From Candidatus Harpocratesius repetitus (GTDB taxonomy: Archaea > Asgardarchaeota > Lokiarchaeia > Sigyniarchaeales > Promethearchaeaceae), in the NCBI GenBank assembly GCA_021498095.1, contig JAIZWK010000001.1:4226768-4290767 (forward strand): a DNA stretch of 64,000 nucleotides, read 5' to 3'. This document shows positions 8,836-17,364 of this stretch, piece by piece. The translations under genes and the position numbers were made by a program. Under the pieces are notes generated by a model. It did not search any database. It was not told the DNA's origin and worked only from the letters and a program-made list of their open reading frames with translations. How positions within the stretch are numbered: position 1 is the first letter of the stretch; each line of letters opens with the position of its first letter.

Positions 8836-9910
8836 ACAAATAAAATCCTTCAGCCATGGATTCTTCATTTACAAAATAAAATATCCGCTGTAGAAGAGGC
8901 AAAGTGTCAAGTTGAAATAATTGAAGCCGATAGGGGTTATTATAACTCTGAATTTTTTGCACATTCTTATTTAGGAAAGATGCGGGGGTTTGACGTACCG
9001 TCTGAGCTTATCCGCTGTAATGTACCAACTAAATTTACTGCAGGGAAAAAAGAGTCTATATGGAATTTTCTGATTGATGACAAATTTAAGCAAGTTTCTC
9101 TACATTCTATGCAGATAAACCATTATTGTCCAATGAATCTTCGAGATTTATGCCGTAAATATAATGTTCCTTATGAAGATGGATATTATAAGATTCCTGT
9201 TGCCCAGGTTGTTTTAGTAGATGAATATCAAAAAGGAAAATCCAGATCATTTGAATCTATAAAAAATGAAGCTTTTTTAATCCAAAATAAAGTTCTTTCT
9301 ATTCAGGAGCAGTTAAAACTTGTTGAAGATGAGTATTTCAAATTCCAACAAGCGACTAAAAAAAATCCGCACCGACTCAAATACAGGAAAGCCAAACGAC
9401 GGAAAAAATTCAGCAATAGCGTGGAAGAACGACTTTATTGTCTCCATTATTCACTCTATGATCACAAAATTCGTTTGGAAGAGAAAAAAAAATAAATTAA
9501 TTCATGTTGTCACCTTCTTTACCATCTCAACTGCACCCGGAGAAGATCCTACTAAGTTAAACGGAAAATTTATCAAATTTGCAAGGGATTATCATGAACG
9601 ATGGCGGATTGAAAAAGGTTTTCGAGATACTAAATACCAATTTTTATATAAGAGTCGTTCCCAAAAATCTACATGACGACAATTTTATTGGATCGCAGGA
9701 TTAGAATTGTATAATCAATGATAGCGACATAAACTGCTGGATCTTTTAGTACAAGAACAGAGTAGCGTCCACAATATTGTTCCGTGGAATTCTCGATGTC
9801 GACATATCCGAAAAAAATTAAAGAAAAAAAGACGTACAAAATGGTCTGCCAAGTATTATTTGCTACGTTTATGGGAAACTGGACTTAATTTATGGCTAAA
9901 TCAATTTTAG
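8836..9910 (+). pseudogene. IS4-like transposase remnant 2, frameshifted
   Basis: A frame entered from the preceding remnant runs to 9495 and includes the acidic catalytic motif IIEADRGYYNSEFF, a mid-region, and a Lys-rich stretch. A slip in the A-run near 9484-9492 moves the frame, after which HVVTFFTIS and the canonical IS4 signature Y-(2)-R-(3)-E-(6)-K appear in YHERWRIEKGFRDTK. Beyond 9676 further stops occur, but residues such as WSAKYYLLRLWETGLNLW, ending at 9910, still look like a transposase C-terminus. At least two disruptions and no proper N-terminus make this a dead copy. It is a different subfamily from remnant 1, suggesting an insertion into it. Confidence 0.65.
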
Positions 9911-9937
9911 ATGCAGAAGATAAAAGTTAAAAAGTGA

Positions 9938-10231
9938 AAAAATAAAAATAATGAATCCGTTCACGAAACCATTCACGAAAACGTTCGAGAAACTGTTCAT
10001 GAAAAAATGAGCCTAATTATTTACGCTAAACCGCTTAATCTTGAAGAAAATCAAGAAATTAATGAATTATATGCCCACTTGGTAAAATTAGCCGGCGCCA
10101 TCAAATTTACAAGAAAACTTTCTGCTCTAAAAGAAATATTTATTTATGGATTGTTGATCAAGTTGTTGATCGGATCTCTAATCATTTTCGAGATACTAAA
10201 AGGATCAGACATCATGACAACCTATCTTTGA
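9938..10231 (+). other. Unclear open frame with 12-base degenerate repeats at its start
   Basis: The frame is open from 9938; an ATG at 10007 would give 74 residues. Its 5' part (about 9956-10003) consists of four copies of a 12-base unit close to GTTCACGAAACC, coding for a V-H-E-T-like tetrapeptide repeat. The 3' part overlaps, in another frame, a short stretch reading ISNHFRDTKRIRHHDN that resembles a transposase C-terminus. I do not recognise a protein; it may be a third transposase scrap. It sits directly before the ankyrin gene inside the element. Confidence 0.25.
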
Positions 10232-10311
10232 TTTCAAGATGCGCGAGTATAGTATAAAAAATCGTCTGTGGAAAGTTTTTTTTTAATCTTCCAATTATTT
10301 TCATTATAATA

Positions 10312-11337
10312 ATGAATCTTTACAAATTGATAAAATCTAATTTAGAAAAAGAAAAAATCCTAGAATTTATTAAGAAAGAATTGGAAATTGGTTTTGATGT
10401 TAGGGCCGATATTAAGTATGCCTTAAGTTGTGCTGCTAAAAATGGACGTTTAGATGTGATTGAATTTTTGCTGGAGCGCAGTGCGGATGTTCATACCGAT
10501 ATAGATCGTGCCTTACAATTGGCTGTCGAATGGGGGGATTTAGATGTGGTTAAATTTTTGGTCGAAAATGGTGCGGATGTTCATGCCGATGATGATTATG
10601 CCTTAAGGCGTGCTGCTGAAGATGGGTGTTTGGAAATGGTTGAATTTTTGGTAGAAAGTGGTGCAGATATTCATGCCGATGATGATTATGCCTTAAGATA
10701 TGCTGCTAAAGGAGGGATTGTGGACGTGGTTAAATTTTTGGTCGAAAATGGTGCGGATATTCATGCCGATAATGATTATGCCTTAAGAATGGGCCTTTTT
10801 CATGAACATTGGAATATTGTTAAATTTTTGGTAGAAAGTGGTGCGGATATTCATGCCGATGATGATTATGCCTTAAGGCGTGCTGCTGAAGATGGGTGTT
10901 TGGAAATGGTTGAATTTTTGGTCGAAAATGGTGCGGATATTCATGCCGATAATGATTATGCCTTAAGGCGAGCTGCTAAAGGAGGGAATGTGGACGTGGT
11001 TAAATTTTTGGTCGAAAATGGTGCGGATATTCATGCCGATAATGATTATGCCTTAAGAATGGGCGTTTTTCTTGAACATTGGAATATGGTTAAATTTTTG
11101 GTAGAAAGTGGTGCGGATATTCATGCCGATGATGATTATGCCCTAAAGTACACTGCCAAAGGATGGTATGTGGACGTGGCCATATTTTTGGTCGAAAATG
11201 GTGCAGATATTAGTGCAATAAAAGAATATAAAGCAATCCTCAGTCAGCTTCGCAAAATATTCGAAAATAAGGGTGATCACAGCAATTTATTAGAAAAAAT
11301 CAACCAATATTTAAAAATTAATAAAATTATCCTTTAA
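10312..11337 (+). CDS. Ankyrin-repeat protein with 30-residue units
   Basis: A 341-residue protein made of about nine consecutive ankyrin units, each 30 residues rather than the usual 33, of the form DYALRRAAEDGCLEMVEFLV then ESGADIHAD. An N-terminal helical cap (LYKLIKSNLEKEKILEFIKK) and a charged C-terminal cap (KAILSQLRKIFENKGD) flank them. Ankyrin arrays bind proteins and have no catalytic role by themselves. The D/N-DYALR start and the 30-residue period are strongly reminiscent, from memory, of ankyrin families in giant viruses such as Mimivirus. There is no signal peptide. The gene is intact while every neighbour in the element is broken, and its units 3-5 are duplicated as units 6-8. 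Partner and role are unknown. Confidence 0.9.
   Translation: MNLYKLIKSNLEKEKILEFIKKELEIGFDVRADIKYALSCAAKNGRLDVIEFLLERSADVHTDIDRALQLAVEWGDLDVVKFLVENGADVHADDDYALRRAAEDGCLEMVEFLVESGADIHADDDYALRYAAKGGIVDVVKFLVENGADIHADNDYALRMGLFHEHWNIVKFLVESGADIHADDDYALRRAAEDGCLEMVEFLVENGADIHADNDYALRRAAKGGNVDVVKFLVENGADIHADNDYALRMGVFLEHWNMVKFLVESGADIHADDDYALKYTAKGWYVDVAIFLVENGADISAIKEYKAILSQLRKIFENKGDHSNLLEKINQYLKINKIIL
10591..11130 (+). repeat. Tandem 270-bp duplication inside the ankyrin gene
   Basis: Bases 10591-10860 and 10861-11130 are nearly identical 270-base blocks, each holding three 90-base ankyrin units. The two blocks both start with GATGATTATGCCTTAAGGCG and both contain the unusual third unit with EHWN. 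Few base changes separate them, so the duplication is recent relative to the divergence of the single units. Confidence 0.85.
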
Positions 11338-11604
11338 AACCACCTCAATTAAATAAATTACAATACCAGCAATAATTCCAATCGATATTTGCCAATCTTT
11401 GAAAATACAATTGTAACGCATCGATTTAGCCCAAAAATACTCTTTAATGAATGGAATAATTCAGGAATTTGACGAATTTATCAATTACACAAAATTTCGG
11501 AGAAAAAAATATAAAACCGAAGTGTCTGTGAATTGATCCTTCGTCATTAAAAATCGCTAGAAAAAGAAATATTTTTAGAATTTTTTGATAAAATATTCAA
11601 TACT

Positions 11605-12591
11605 ATGAAAAAATGGGGAAGAATAGCATTAATATTTTTTATATTAGTTATCTTGGGTGGAGCTGGTACTTATATATATCTTTTCGATATTTTTGCACCC
11701 AAATCGCAAATATCACAAGCGAGCTTTACCATTAACGGTCAGAACGTGAGTGATTTCTGCTATTTACTTCAATATAACAAGTATAATTCAGCAGAGGATG
11801 CAATCACACAAATGAGCGATACAGAATATGATCTTTTTGTTATTGATATGTATTTTGATGAAAATCCGTGGAGTACAGAACAAATCAGCAATTTAAAAGA
11901 ATCTTTAAGTGAAAATCAAGAACGAATTGTTCTTTGTTATATCTCGATCGGAGAAGCTGAATCCTATCGCCCATATTGGAATGCTTCATGGGATGCAGAT
12001 GAAGATGGAATTCCAGATGATGGTGCACCATCATGGCTGGATCAAGAAAATCCTGACTGGGAAGGCAATTACAAAGTAAGATATTGGGATCCTACATGGC
12101 AAACACTTATTTTTGGAACAAATACTTCATATTTAGATCAAATTATTAATATTGGATTTGATGGAGCTTATTTAGATATTATTGATGCTTTTGAGTATTA
12201 TGAAGAACAAGGCATAGAAGATGCCGCAGAAAGGATGGTGGATTTTGTGACGAATTTATCTTCATATTGTAAAGCGATTAACCCCGAATTTTTAATTGTT
12301 CCGCAAAATGGTGAATATTTAGGTAATTTTGCTAATTACTTAGACGCAATAGACGGTATTGGAAGGGAAGACGTATTTTTTACAGGAAACAGAAGAAATT
12401 CAGCAAGTACAGTCAATGAAACAACTTCCAATTTAGCTTTATTCTTGGAAAAAGGTTGCTTTGTTCTTAATATTGAATATCCCAGTTTTCCAGTATACAT
12501 CAGAAATTCTTATGAATTGGGTGCTCAATATGGATATATTACATATGTTGGACCGCGTGAACTTGATGAAATAGCCTATTATCAAAGATAA
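11605..12591 (+). CDS. Membrane-anchored GH114-like (MJ1477/TM1410 family) putative glycoside hydrolase
   Basis: A 328-residue protein starting with a signal anchor (IALIFFILVILGGAGTYIYL) that would place the domain outside the cell. The body matches the TIM-barrel family typified by MJ1477/TM1410 and GH114 endo-alpha-1,4-polygalactosaminidases: LFVIDMYFDE, VLCYISIGEAESYRPYW, KVRYWDPTW, GFDGAYLDIIDAFEYY and FLIVPQNGEYL. The acidic residues of GEAE and YLDIID are probable active-site groups. Family members have often been mislabelled as cysteinyl-tRNA synthetase relatives. The substrate would be a galactosamine-containing surface polysaccharide by family analogy only. It lies 47 bases after the right end of the transposon-like element and 62 bases before the HAD gene. 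Confidence 0.75.
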   Translation: MKKWGRIALIFFILVILGGAGTYIYLFDIFAPKSQISQASFTINGQNVSDFCYLLQYNKYNSAEDAITQMSDTEYDLFVIDMYFDENPWSTEQISNLKESLSENQERIVLCYISIGEAESYRPYWNASWDADEDGIPDDGAPSWLDQENPDWEGNYKVRYWDPTWQTLIFGTNTSYLDQIINIGFDGAYLDIIDAFEYYEEQGIEDAAERMVDFVTNLSSYCKAINPEFLIVPQNGEYLGNFANYLDAIDGIGREDVFFTGNRRNSASTVNETTSNLALFLEKGCFVLNIEYPSFPVYIRNSYELGAQYGYITYVGPRELDEIAYYQR

Positions 12592-12653
12592 AATAGAAAC
12601 TTATCAAATTTTTTGCGATTACAGTTGTTAATACATGCTTTTCATATTAATTC

Positions 12654-13526
12654 ATGAAATTCATTAAATATTTTTCCTTTTTTTTTCTTGTGAAGAAAAA
12701 ATTTGTATTAAGTGATCTTGATGGAACCTTATTAGACGAACCAAATGGATTAAGTTTTGAAAATTTGACTAGATTGAACAAATTAATTGATTCGGGTCTT
12801 CAGTTTTCCATTGCCACTGGTCGAGATCTAAAAAAGGCAAAAAAGGTCTTAGCTGGTGTACATTTAAAATATCCTGTAATATTAAATAATGGCGCTTTTT
12901 TAGGAAATTTAAAAACGGGTGAATTTTCTAAAATCACCACTATACCCCGAGAAATCTTTTCCACAATTTTTTCTTGGAGTGAAATGATAAAGTTAAAACC
13001 TATTGTTATGATTAGTTTTGACCAAATAAATAAGAAAGTTAAAATGGAAAAGGGGACATGGGGAAAAAAAGGTATTAAATATCTAACCCAAGATCAAATT
13101 GATAATTTAATTTCGCAAGATATTGTTAGTCTCCAATTTCATGCCCAAAAAGATGATCTTTTCCCTTTTTATCAAAAAATTCTGCAAGAATTTCCTGATC
13201 AAATAAAAATAGTATTTATCGAAGATGTTGGTTATAAAAAACTAAATATTAACGGAGAATGGTTTTGGTTAGAAATTAATGGCCCTAAAGCGGGAAAAGG
13301 AAACATGATGAAAGAATTAGCCATGATGTTCCAATACAAACTTGAAGATTTTGTTGTATTTGGGGATAATATTAATGATCTTGAACTTATGCAAATGGCA
13401 GGACTTAGTGTGGCTGTTGAAGATGCACAACCTGAAATAAAGGAAATTGCAGATGTCATTACTGAAAGCTCAAACAATATGGGTGTGGTTAAATTTATCG
13501 AAAAAAATATTGATGAATTTATTTAG
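12654..13526 (+). CDS. HAD-superfamily Cof-type phosphatase
   Basis: About 280 residues with all HAD motifs: I VLSDLDGTLLDE (nucleophile and acid Asp), II SIATGRD, III Lys in NGPKAGKG, and IV FGDNINDLELMQMAG. The large C2b cap between motifs II and III is typical of Cof/YedP-type sugar or mannosyl-3-phosphoglycerate phosphatases. The ATG at 12654 adds a hydrophobic Phe-rich extension; a GTG at 12690 giving MKKKFVLSD would be a more normal start, so the true N-terminus is open. The stop overlaps the end of the convergent GIFT-like gene by 8 bases. Substrate is not determinable. Confidence 0.85.
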   Translation: MKFIKYFSFFFLVKKKFVLSDLDGTLLDEPNGLSFENLTRLNKLIDSGLQFSIATGRDLKKAKKVLAGVHLKYPVILNNGAFLGNLKTGEFSKITTIPREIFSTIFSWSEMIKLKPIVMISFDQINKKVKMEKGTWGKKGIKYLTQDQIDNLISQDIVSLQFHAQKDDLFPFYQKILQEFPDQIKIVFIEDVGYKKLNINGEWFWLEINGPKAGKGNMMKELAMMFQYKLEDFVVFGDNINDLELMQMAGLSVAVEDAQPEIKEIADVITESSNNMGVVKFIEKNIDEFI

Positions 13527-15015
13527 CTTCTTTTGTTGATTCAATTATTTTTTCAGAAAAATTATCTGGGCTACGCAATCGAGCTAAAATATCATCTAAA
13601 CTCTCACCTTCAATTTCTAATGCGATAGTTTTACCATCTGTTTGAACTTTCACAGGAGAATCATCAATATCTGTAATCTTTGGAATATTCCTAACAGATA
13701 TTTTCATATTTTTTGAAATGAGTTTTTCAATTATTTCTTCACCTGATAAATTCCCAATTTCTTGAATTGGAATTGAGTTCAATTCTTCATCAAATTCTTC
13801 ACCGGAAAGAATTCCGCGATACAACAACCCTTGTTGATGAATTTTTTTCTTAATTTCATCAGATGTAAGATCACCACCTACTTTCCCTTCAGATATTTCT
13901 CCCAATCCGTGCATAAGTTCTTGTAAATCAGAAATGATTTCTTCACTTATTTCAGAATTCTTCAATAATAGTATTTCTTGTTCCATTATTCGCGCTTTTT
14001 TAATACGTTCTTCAATATTTGGAATCTGAGCTAAAATTTCAAGTTGTTTACGTCTTTCATTTAAAAGAGATTCTCGTTCTTGCTGCTTAGCAATTTTGAT
14101 TTCGTCATAATGATCTTTAAAATATGTAATACTATAATTAATTAAATCTGCGACATCTCTCCATTCATTTTTTTGAACAAGACTTTCAATCCATAAAAGT
14201 AAATGACGCTTTATTGGAACAGTAATGAGTTTATGGTCGCGAGATACATGTTTTTCAGTATCAGGTGGTTCTAGCAGCCATTTAAAGATATTTGCAATAA
14301 AATCTTGGTTATTTAGGGCAAAAAAACCATATGCAGAAGAAAGAGAAGAGAGCATGGATACAGTAGGTAGTCCAATCACACGACCTTTATAGACTTTAGA
14401 GTAAATTGCCATAATTGATTTCCAGGCATCAACATCTTCAACCCATTCACCATCTATCCATTCAGTACTATAAGCATTAATACTTGATCGTGCTAGAGGT
14501 ATTACGTCTATATTTAGATCAGCAGCGATTAACTGATCGATTTCAATTGAACAAGCACTCGATAGTACAATAGAAGATATATTCCGGGTTGTTGGATGAG
14601 GCTCAAAATCACTGATAATTACTCTCGATTCTTGTCTTTGAAAGTGAACTGAATCATATATAATATTATTTTTATATTTAAAACCAAAAAATTGAGTTAA
14701 TTCTGATAAATTTGAATCTGTTCCAAAATCTCCACCTTCATCATGGAAAATTAATAGATTACCACCTTTACGAACGTACTCTACTAATACTTTTATCTCA
14801 TCTGAACTAAATTTCGATTCCCTAGGTCCACCAATAACCACTAATCGATATTTCTTTAATTTCTTAATATTTGTAAAACCTGCTTGAATTTTTCCTAATC
14901 TAAAGGATGAAGAAAAGAGAAATTGAGTAAAATCTGCATTACTGGGAGATTCAATGGTTAAAGTATTTTGATGGCTGTAATCAAAGCATATCGTATTTTC
15001 TAAAATATTAGGCAT
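13519..15015 (-). CDS. IFT52/GldG-like (GIFT domain) protein
   Basis: About 498 residues. Residues 1-260 resemble the GIFT/ABC-auxiliary domain shared by eukaryotic IFT52 and bacterial GldG: YRLVVIGGPRESKFSSDEIK, VRKGGNLLIFHDEGGD, LSELTQFFGFKY, then the HPTTRNIS loop and VIGLPTVSMLS. A basic/helical middle with a coiled coil (ERESLLNERRKQLEILAQIP) and an acidic C-terminus follow. An ATG at 15015 is preferred over a GTG at 15030. The fold is related to class I amidotransferases but no catalytic Cys-His pair is evident, so a scaffold role is likely. It is the last of three minus-strand genes with a Rab-like GTPase and a PIN protein (79-base gap to the PIN gene), suggesting, by inference, a GTPase-linked complex. 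Confidence 0.7.
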   Translation of the reverse strand: MPNILENTICFDYSHQNTLTIESPSNADFTQFLFSSSFRLGKIQAGFTNIKKLKKYRLVVIGGPRESKFSSDEIKVLVEYVRKGGNLLIFHDEGGDFGTDSNLSELTQFFGFKYKNNIIYDSVHFQRQESRVIISDFEPHPTTRNISSIVLSSACSIEIDQLIAADLNIDVIPLARSSINAYSTEWIDGEWVEDVDAWKSIMAIYSKVYKGRVIGLPTVSMLSSLSSAYGFFALNNQDFIANIFKWLLEPPDTEKHVSRDHKLITVPIKRHLLLWIESLVQKNEWRDVADLINYSITYFKDHYDEIKIAKQQERESLLNERRKQLEILAQIPNIEERIKKARIMEQEILLLKNSEISEEIISDLQELMHGLGEISEGKVGGDLTSDEIKKKIHQQGLLYRGILSGEEFDEELNSIPIQEIGNLSGEEIIEKLISKNMKISVRNIPKITDIDDSPVKVQTDGKTIALEIEGESLDDILARLRSPDNFSEKIIESTKEAK

Positions 15016-15109
15016 AGTGGTAATAATCACTTCTATTATTATGCTAAATTATTTATCTTTTTTGAAGCTAAAATAGCTTTCTAATTATCAAAGGATCATT
15101 TTATTATCT

Positions 15110-15652
15110 TTATGATTCAGGAAATTCAACATCTAACCTTTTTTTCTGTCTGAGAAAAATGGTTGGAATCCCTTGTAGCAAAGCTTTTTTTCGTAGTTTC
15201 TTGTCATTAGTGGCTAAATAAATTCTGTAGTTTTTTTTCAGTAATTTTTGATCATTCTTTTTTGTTTTTTCTTCTTTTATAAAACAAAATTTATGAATAA
15301 TCTCTAAAAGAAAATCATCTACAGAAATAGCATGCTGAGATTTATCGGATAGTTTAGAGTAATTTATAGATTGCTCGAATTTAAAAGAATCTCGTTCTGC
15401 TTTAAATATTTCATATTTATGTCGCTCTAATATTTGTCTTGCAAGATTATAATTTTGTCGAAGAACCGTTGACCGCGATTCTTTTGCAATTTTTTCATCC
15501 AATTCAGTAAATACTGCTGAAGGTACAATCAATTTATATGAACCTGGAATCAATTGGTTGAATTGCTCATAAATGTCTATTTTAAATTGGGCAGGAATTA
15601 ATAAAAAATTAGCATCTAAAAAAATATAATAGATTATTGCCATTAAAACCAT
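15110..15652 (-). CDS. Fcf1/Utp24-like PIN-domain nuclease
   Basis: About 180 residues with the PIN acidic centre: first Asp in YIFLDANFLLIP, Glu in VPSAVFTELDE, Asp in ISVDDFLLE and the last acid in LATNDKKLRKKAL. The layout follows archaeal Fcf1/VapC9-like PIN proteins, related to the eukaryotic Utp24 endonuclease that cuts pre-18S rRNA. An insert of about 20 Lys-rich residues (EEKTKKNDQKLLKKN) precedes the last motif. The gene lies 11 bases after the GTPase stop, so the two are almost certainly co-transcribed. No antitoxin-like partner is adjacent, which argues for RNA processing over a toxin role. Confidence 0.8.
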   Translation of the reverse strand: MVLMAIIYYIFLDANFLLIPAQFKIDIYEQFNQLIPGSYKLIVPSAVFTELDEKIAKESRSTVLRQNYNLARQILERHKYEIFKAERDSFKFEQSINYSKLSDKSQHAISVDDFLLEIIHKFCFIKEEKTKKNDQKLLKKNYRIYLATNDKKLRKKALLQGIPTIFLRQKKRLDVEFPES

Positions 15653-15663
15653 TATTTTATTGA

Positions 15664-17202
15664 TTAAATATTATTATAAAAATCTGAAAGTCTTTCTTTT
15701 TCTTTTTTCTTTCGCTCCTTTTCTTCTTCACTAAGATTATCATTTATATTTTCATTGAAAATCGGTTTATCCGTCGTTGGCGGTGCAAATGGTTTTGGTT
15801 CAGTAGTTGGCGGTGCAAATGGTTTTGGTTCAGTAGTTGGCGGTGCAAATGGTTTTGGTTCAGTAGTTGGCGGTGCAAATGGTTTTGGTTCAGTAGTTGG
15901 CGGTGCGAATGGTTTTGGTTCAGTAGTTGGCGGTGCGAATGGTTTTGGTTCAGTAGTTGGCGGTGCAAATGGTTTTGGTTCAGTAGTTGGCGGTGCAAAT
16001 GGTTTTGGTTCAGTAGTTGGCGGTGCAAATGGTTTTGGTTCAGTAGATGGCGGTGCGAATGGTTTTGGTTCCGTAGTTGGCGGTGCAAATGGTTTTGGTT
16101 CCGTAGTTGGCGGTGCGAATGGTTTTGGTTCCGTAGTTGGCGGTGCGAATGGTTTTGGTTCCGTAGTTGGCGGTGCAAATGGTTTTGGTTCAATAGTTGG
16201 CGGTGCGAATGGTTTTGGTTCAGTAGTTGGCGGTGCAAATGGTTTTGGTTCAGTAGTTGGCGGTGCAAATGGTTTTGGTTCAGTAGTTGGCGGTGCAAAT
16301 GGTTTTGGTTCAGTAGTTGGCGGTGCAAATGGTTTTGGTTCAGTAGTTGGCGGTGCGAATGGTTTTGGTTCAGTAGTTGGCGGTGCAAATGGTTTTGGTT
16401 CAGTAGTTGGCGGTGCAAATGGTTTTGGTTCAGTAGTTGGCGGTGCAAATGGTTTTGGTTCAGTAGTTGGCGGTGCGAATGGTTTTGGTTCAGTAGTTGG
16501 CGGTGCAAATGGTTTTGGTTCAGTAGTTGGCGGTGCGAATGGTTTTGGTTCAGTAGTTGGCGGTGCGAATGGTTTTGGTTCAGTAGTTGGCGGTGCAAAT
16601 GGTTTTGGTTCTGAAATTTCAGATTCTACTTTATTAATTTCATCTTTATTAGGAGGTAGTTTTACACCATTTATCTCTAAAACTCGTCGAAATATCATAT
16701 CAAATGCCTTTTTTACTCCTGTTCCATCTTTTGATGAAATTTTTATATGATCAAACATATTCAAAGGTTCTAAAAATTCTTTAGCATATTCATCACTAAC
16801 AGTTATATCTTCAACGCGGTCAAGTTTTGTACCAACAAATAAAATCGGAAGATTTGGATCTTGTTTTCTAATAATATTTACCCATTCTTCTAATCCATCT
16901 AAAGTTCGAAGTCTTGTTAAATCATATAATAAAAGTGCACCCCGTGCACCAGCAACATAAGAATCTAGCATAAATCGAAATCTCTCTTGCCCACCAAAAT
17001 CCCATAGTTGTCCCACAACTTCTACAGAATCTGGATGACCAGGTGGACCAATTGTTGAATTAAGAAGATGAAACTCAACGCCAATTGTCATTGCGGTCTG
17101 TTCTTGAAATTTACCTGTTACGGCACGAGTTAACAGTGTAGTTTTTCCTACACCACCTTGCCCTGCCACGAGGATTTTGAATACGTATTTCTTTTTTTTC
17201 AT
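15664..17202 (-). CDS. Rab/Ras-like small GTPase with long proline-rich decapeptide tail
   Basis: The ATG at 17202 (MKKKKYVFKILVAG) gives 512 residues; the frame extends further upstream but that part does not fit the family. Residues 1-185 form a Ras-superfamily G domain: P-loop GQGGVGKTTLL, switch I Thr in AMTIGVEF, switch II DFGGQERFRFM, G4-like GTKLDR in place of NKxD, and G5 SSKDGTGV. Residues from about 200 are 28 near-perfect copies of EPKPFAPPTT, followed by a short charged end (LSEEEKERKKKEKERL). There is no C-terminal Cys for prenylation. Pro-rich tails of this kind usually extend from a surface and bind SH3/WW/profilin-like partners; which partner here is unknown. First gene of the GTPase-PIN-GIFT unit. 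Confidence 0.93.
   Translation of the reverse strand: MKKKKYVFKILVAGQGGVGKTTLLTRAVTGKFQEQTAMTIGVEFHLLNSTIGPPGHPDSVEVVGQLWDFGGQERFRFMLDSYVAGARGALLLYDLTRLRTLDGLEEWVNIIRKQDPNLPILFVGTKLDRVEDITVSDEYAKEFLEPLNMFDHIKISSKDGTGVKKAFDMIFRRVLEINGVKLPPNKDEINKVESEISEPKPFAPPTTEPKPFAPPTTEPKPFAPPTTEPKPFAPPTTEPKPFAPPTTEPKPFAPPTTEPKPFAPPTTEPKPFAPPTTEPKPFAPPTTEPKPFAPPTTEPKPFAPPTTEPKPFAPPTTEPKPFAPPTTEPKPFAPPTIEPKPFAPPTTEPKPFAPPTTEPKPFAPPTTEPKPFAPPTTEPKPFAPPSTEPKPFAPPTTEPKPFAPPTTEPKPFAPPTTEPKPFAPPTTEPKPFAPPTTEPKPFAPPTTEPKPFAPPTTEPKPFAPPTTEPKPFAPPTTDKPIFNENINDNLSEEEKERKKKEKERLSDFYNNI
15781..16610 (-). repeat. 28 tandem copies of a 30-bp coding repeat
   Basis: The repeat unit on the plus strand is close to CGGTGCAAATGGTTTTGGTT plus CAGTAGTTGG. 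Copies differ mostly at synonymous positions (CAAAT/CGAAT, CAGT/CCGT), with only two amino-acid changes noticed (one T to I, one T to S). The period of exactly 30 bases keeps every frame free of stops on both strands, which creates long false reading frames over the array. It encodes the tail of the GTPase. Confidence 0.97.
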
Positions 17203-17263
17203 GAGGGAGCGTCCGTCCTTGTGACTGAATTTTGGATCAGAGAGTTTGAATGTTCTCAAATCT

Positions 17264-17284
17264 AAGTATAATAATATTATATAG
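17264..17284 (-). promoter_or_regulatory. TATA-like promoter element of the GTPase unit
   Basis: Read on the minus strand the stretch is CTATATAATATTATTATACT, centred about 70 bases before the preferred ATG at 17202. It would give a leader of roughly 40-45 bases. It supports the downstream start codon because the longer frame would begin upstream of this element. Confidence 0.35.
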
Positions 17285-17364
17285 AATGCTGATGATATAA
17301 TAAAATTTTGTTTTTGGATAGGTGTAATTTCTTTGGAAAAACAAAAGACTTTTTCAAAGAGCAA

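Larger units (their letters stand above)
8092..11558. mobile_element. 3.5-kb transposon-like element with inverted ends, broken transposases and an ankyrin gene
   Basis: The ends at 8092-8126 and 11523-11558 are imperfect inverted repeats sharing ATTTTTAA, then GA-GAAGGATCAATT, and they match the ends of the small element at 4604-5154. Inside are, in order, a decayed IS4-like transposase, a second decayed IS4-like transposase, a short unclear frame with a 12-base repeat, and an intact ankyrin-repeat gene. It looks like a composite of nested insertions that traps a cargo gene. A gene-sized region carried between these ends is seen directly; that it moved as a unit is inference. Confidence 0.6.

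Noticed and set aside
15781..16610. CRISPR-like repeated DNA
   Set aside because: Repeats are directly contiguous with no unique spacers and continue the reading frame of a GTPase; no cas gene is nearby.
15755..16750. Long plus-strand frame rich in Gly/Val/Asn (and a second minus-strand frame rich in His/Leu/Asn) across the 30-bp repeats
   Set aside because: A 30-base period without stops keeps all three codon phases open. The GTPase frame explains the array, and its variants are synonymous in that frame.
17203..17364. N-terminal extension of the GTPase
   Set aside because: It precedes the P-loop by 54 atypical residues and would cover the TATA-like element; MKKKKYVFKILVAG is a normal start.
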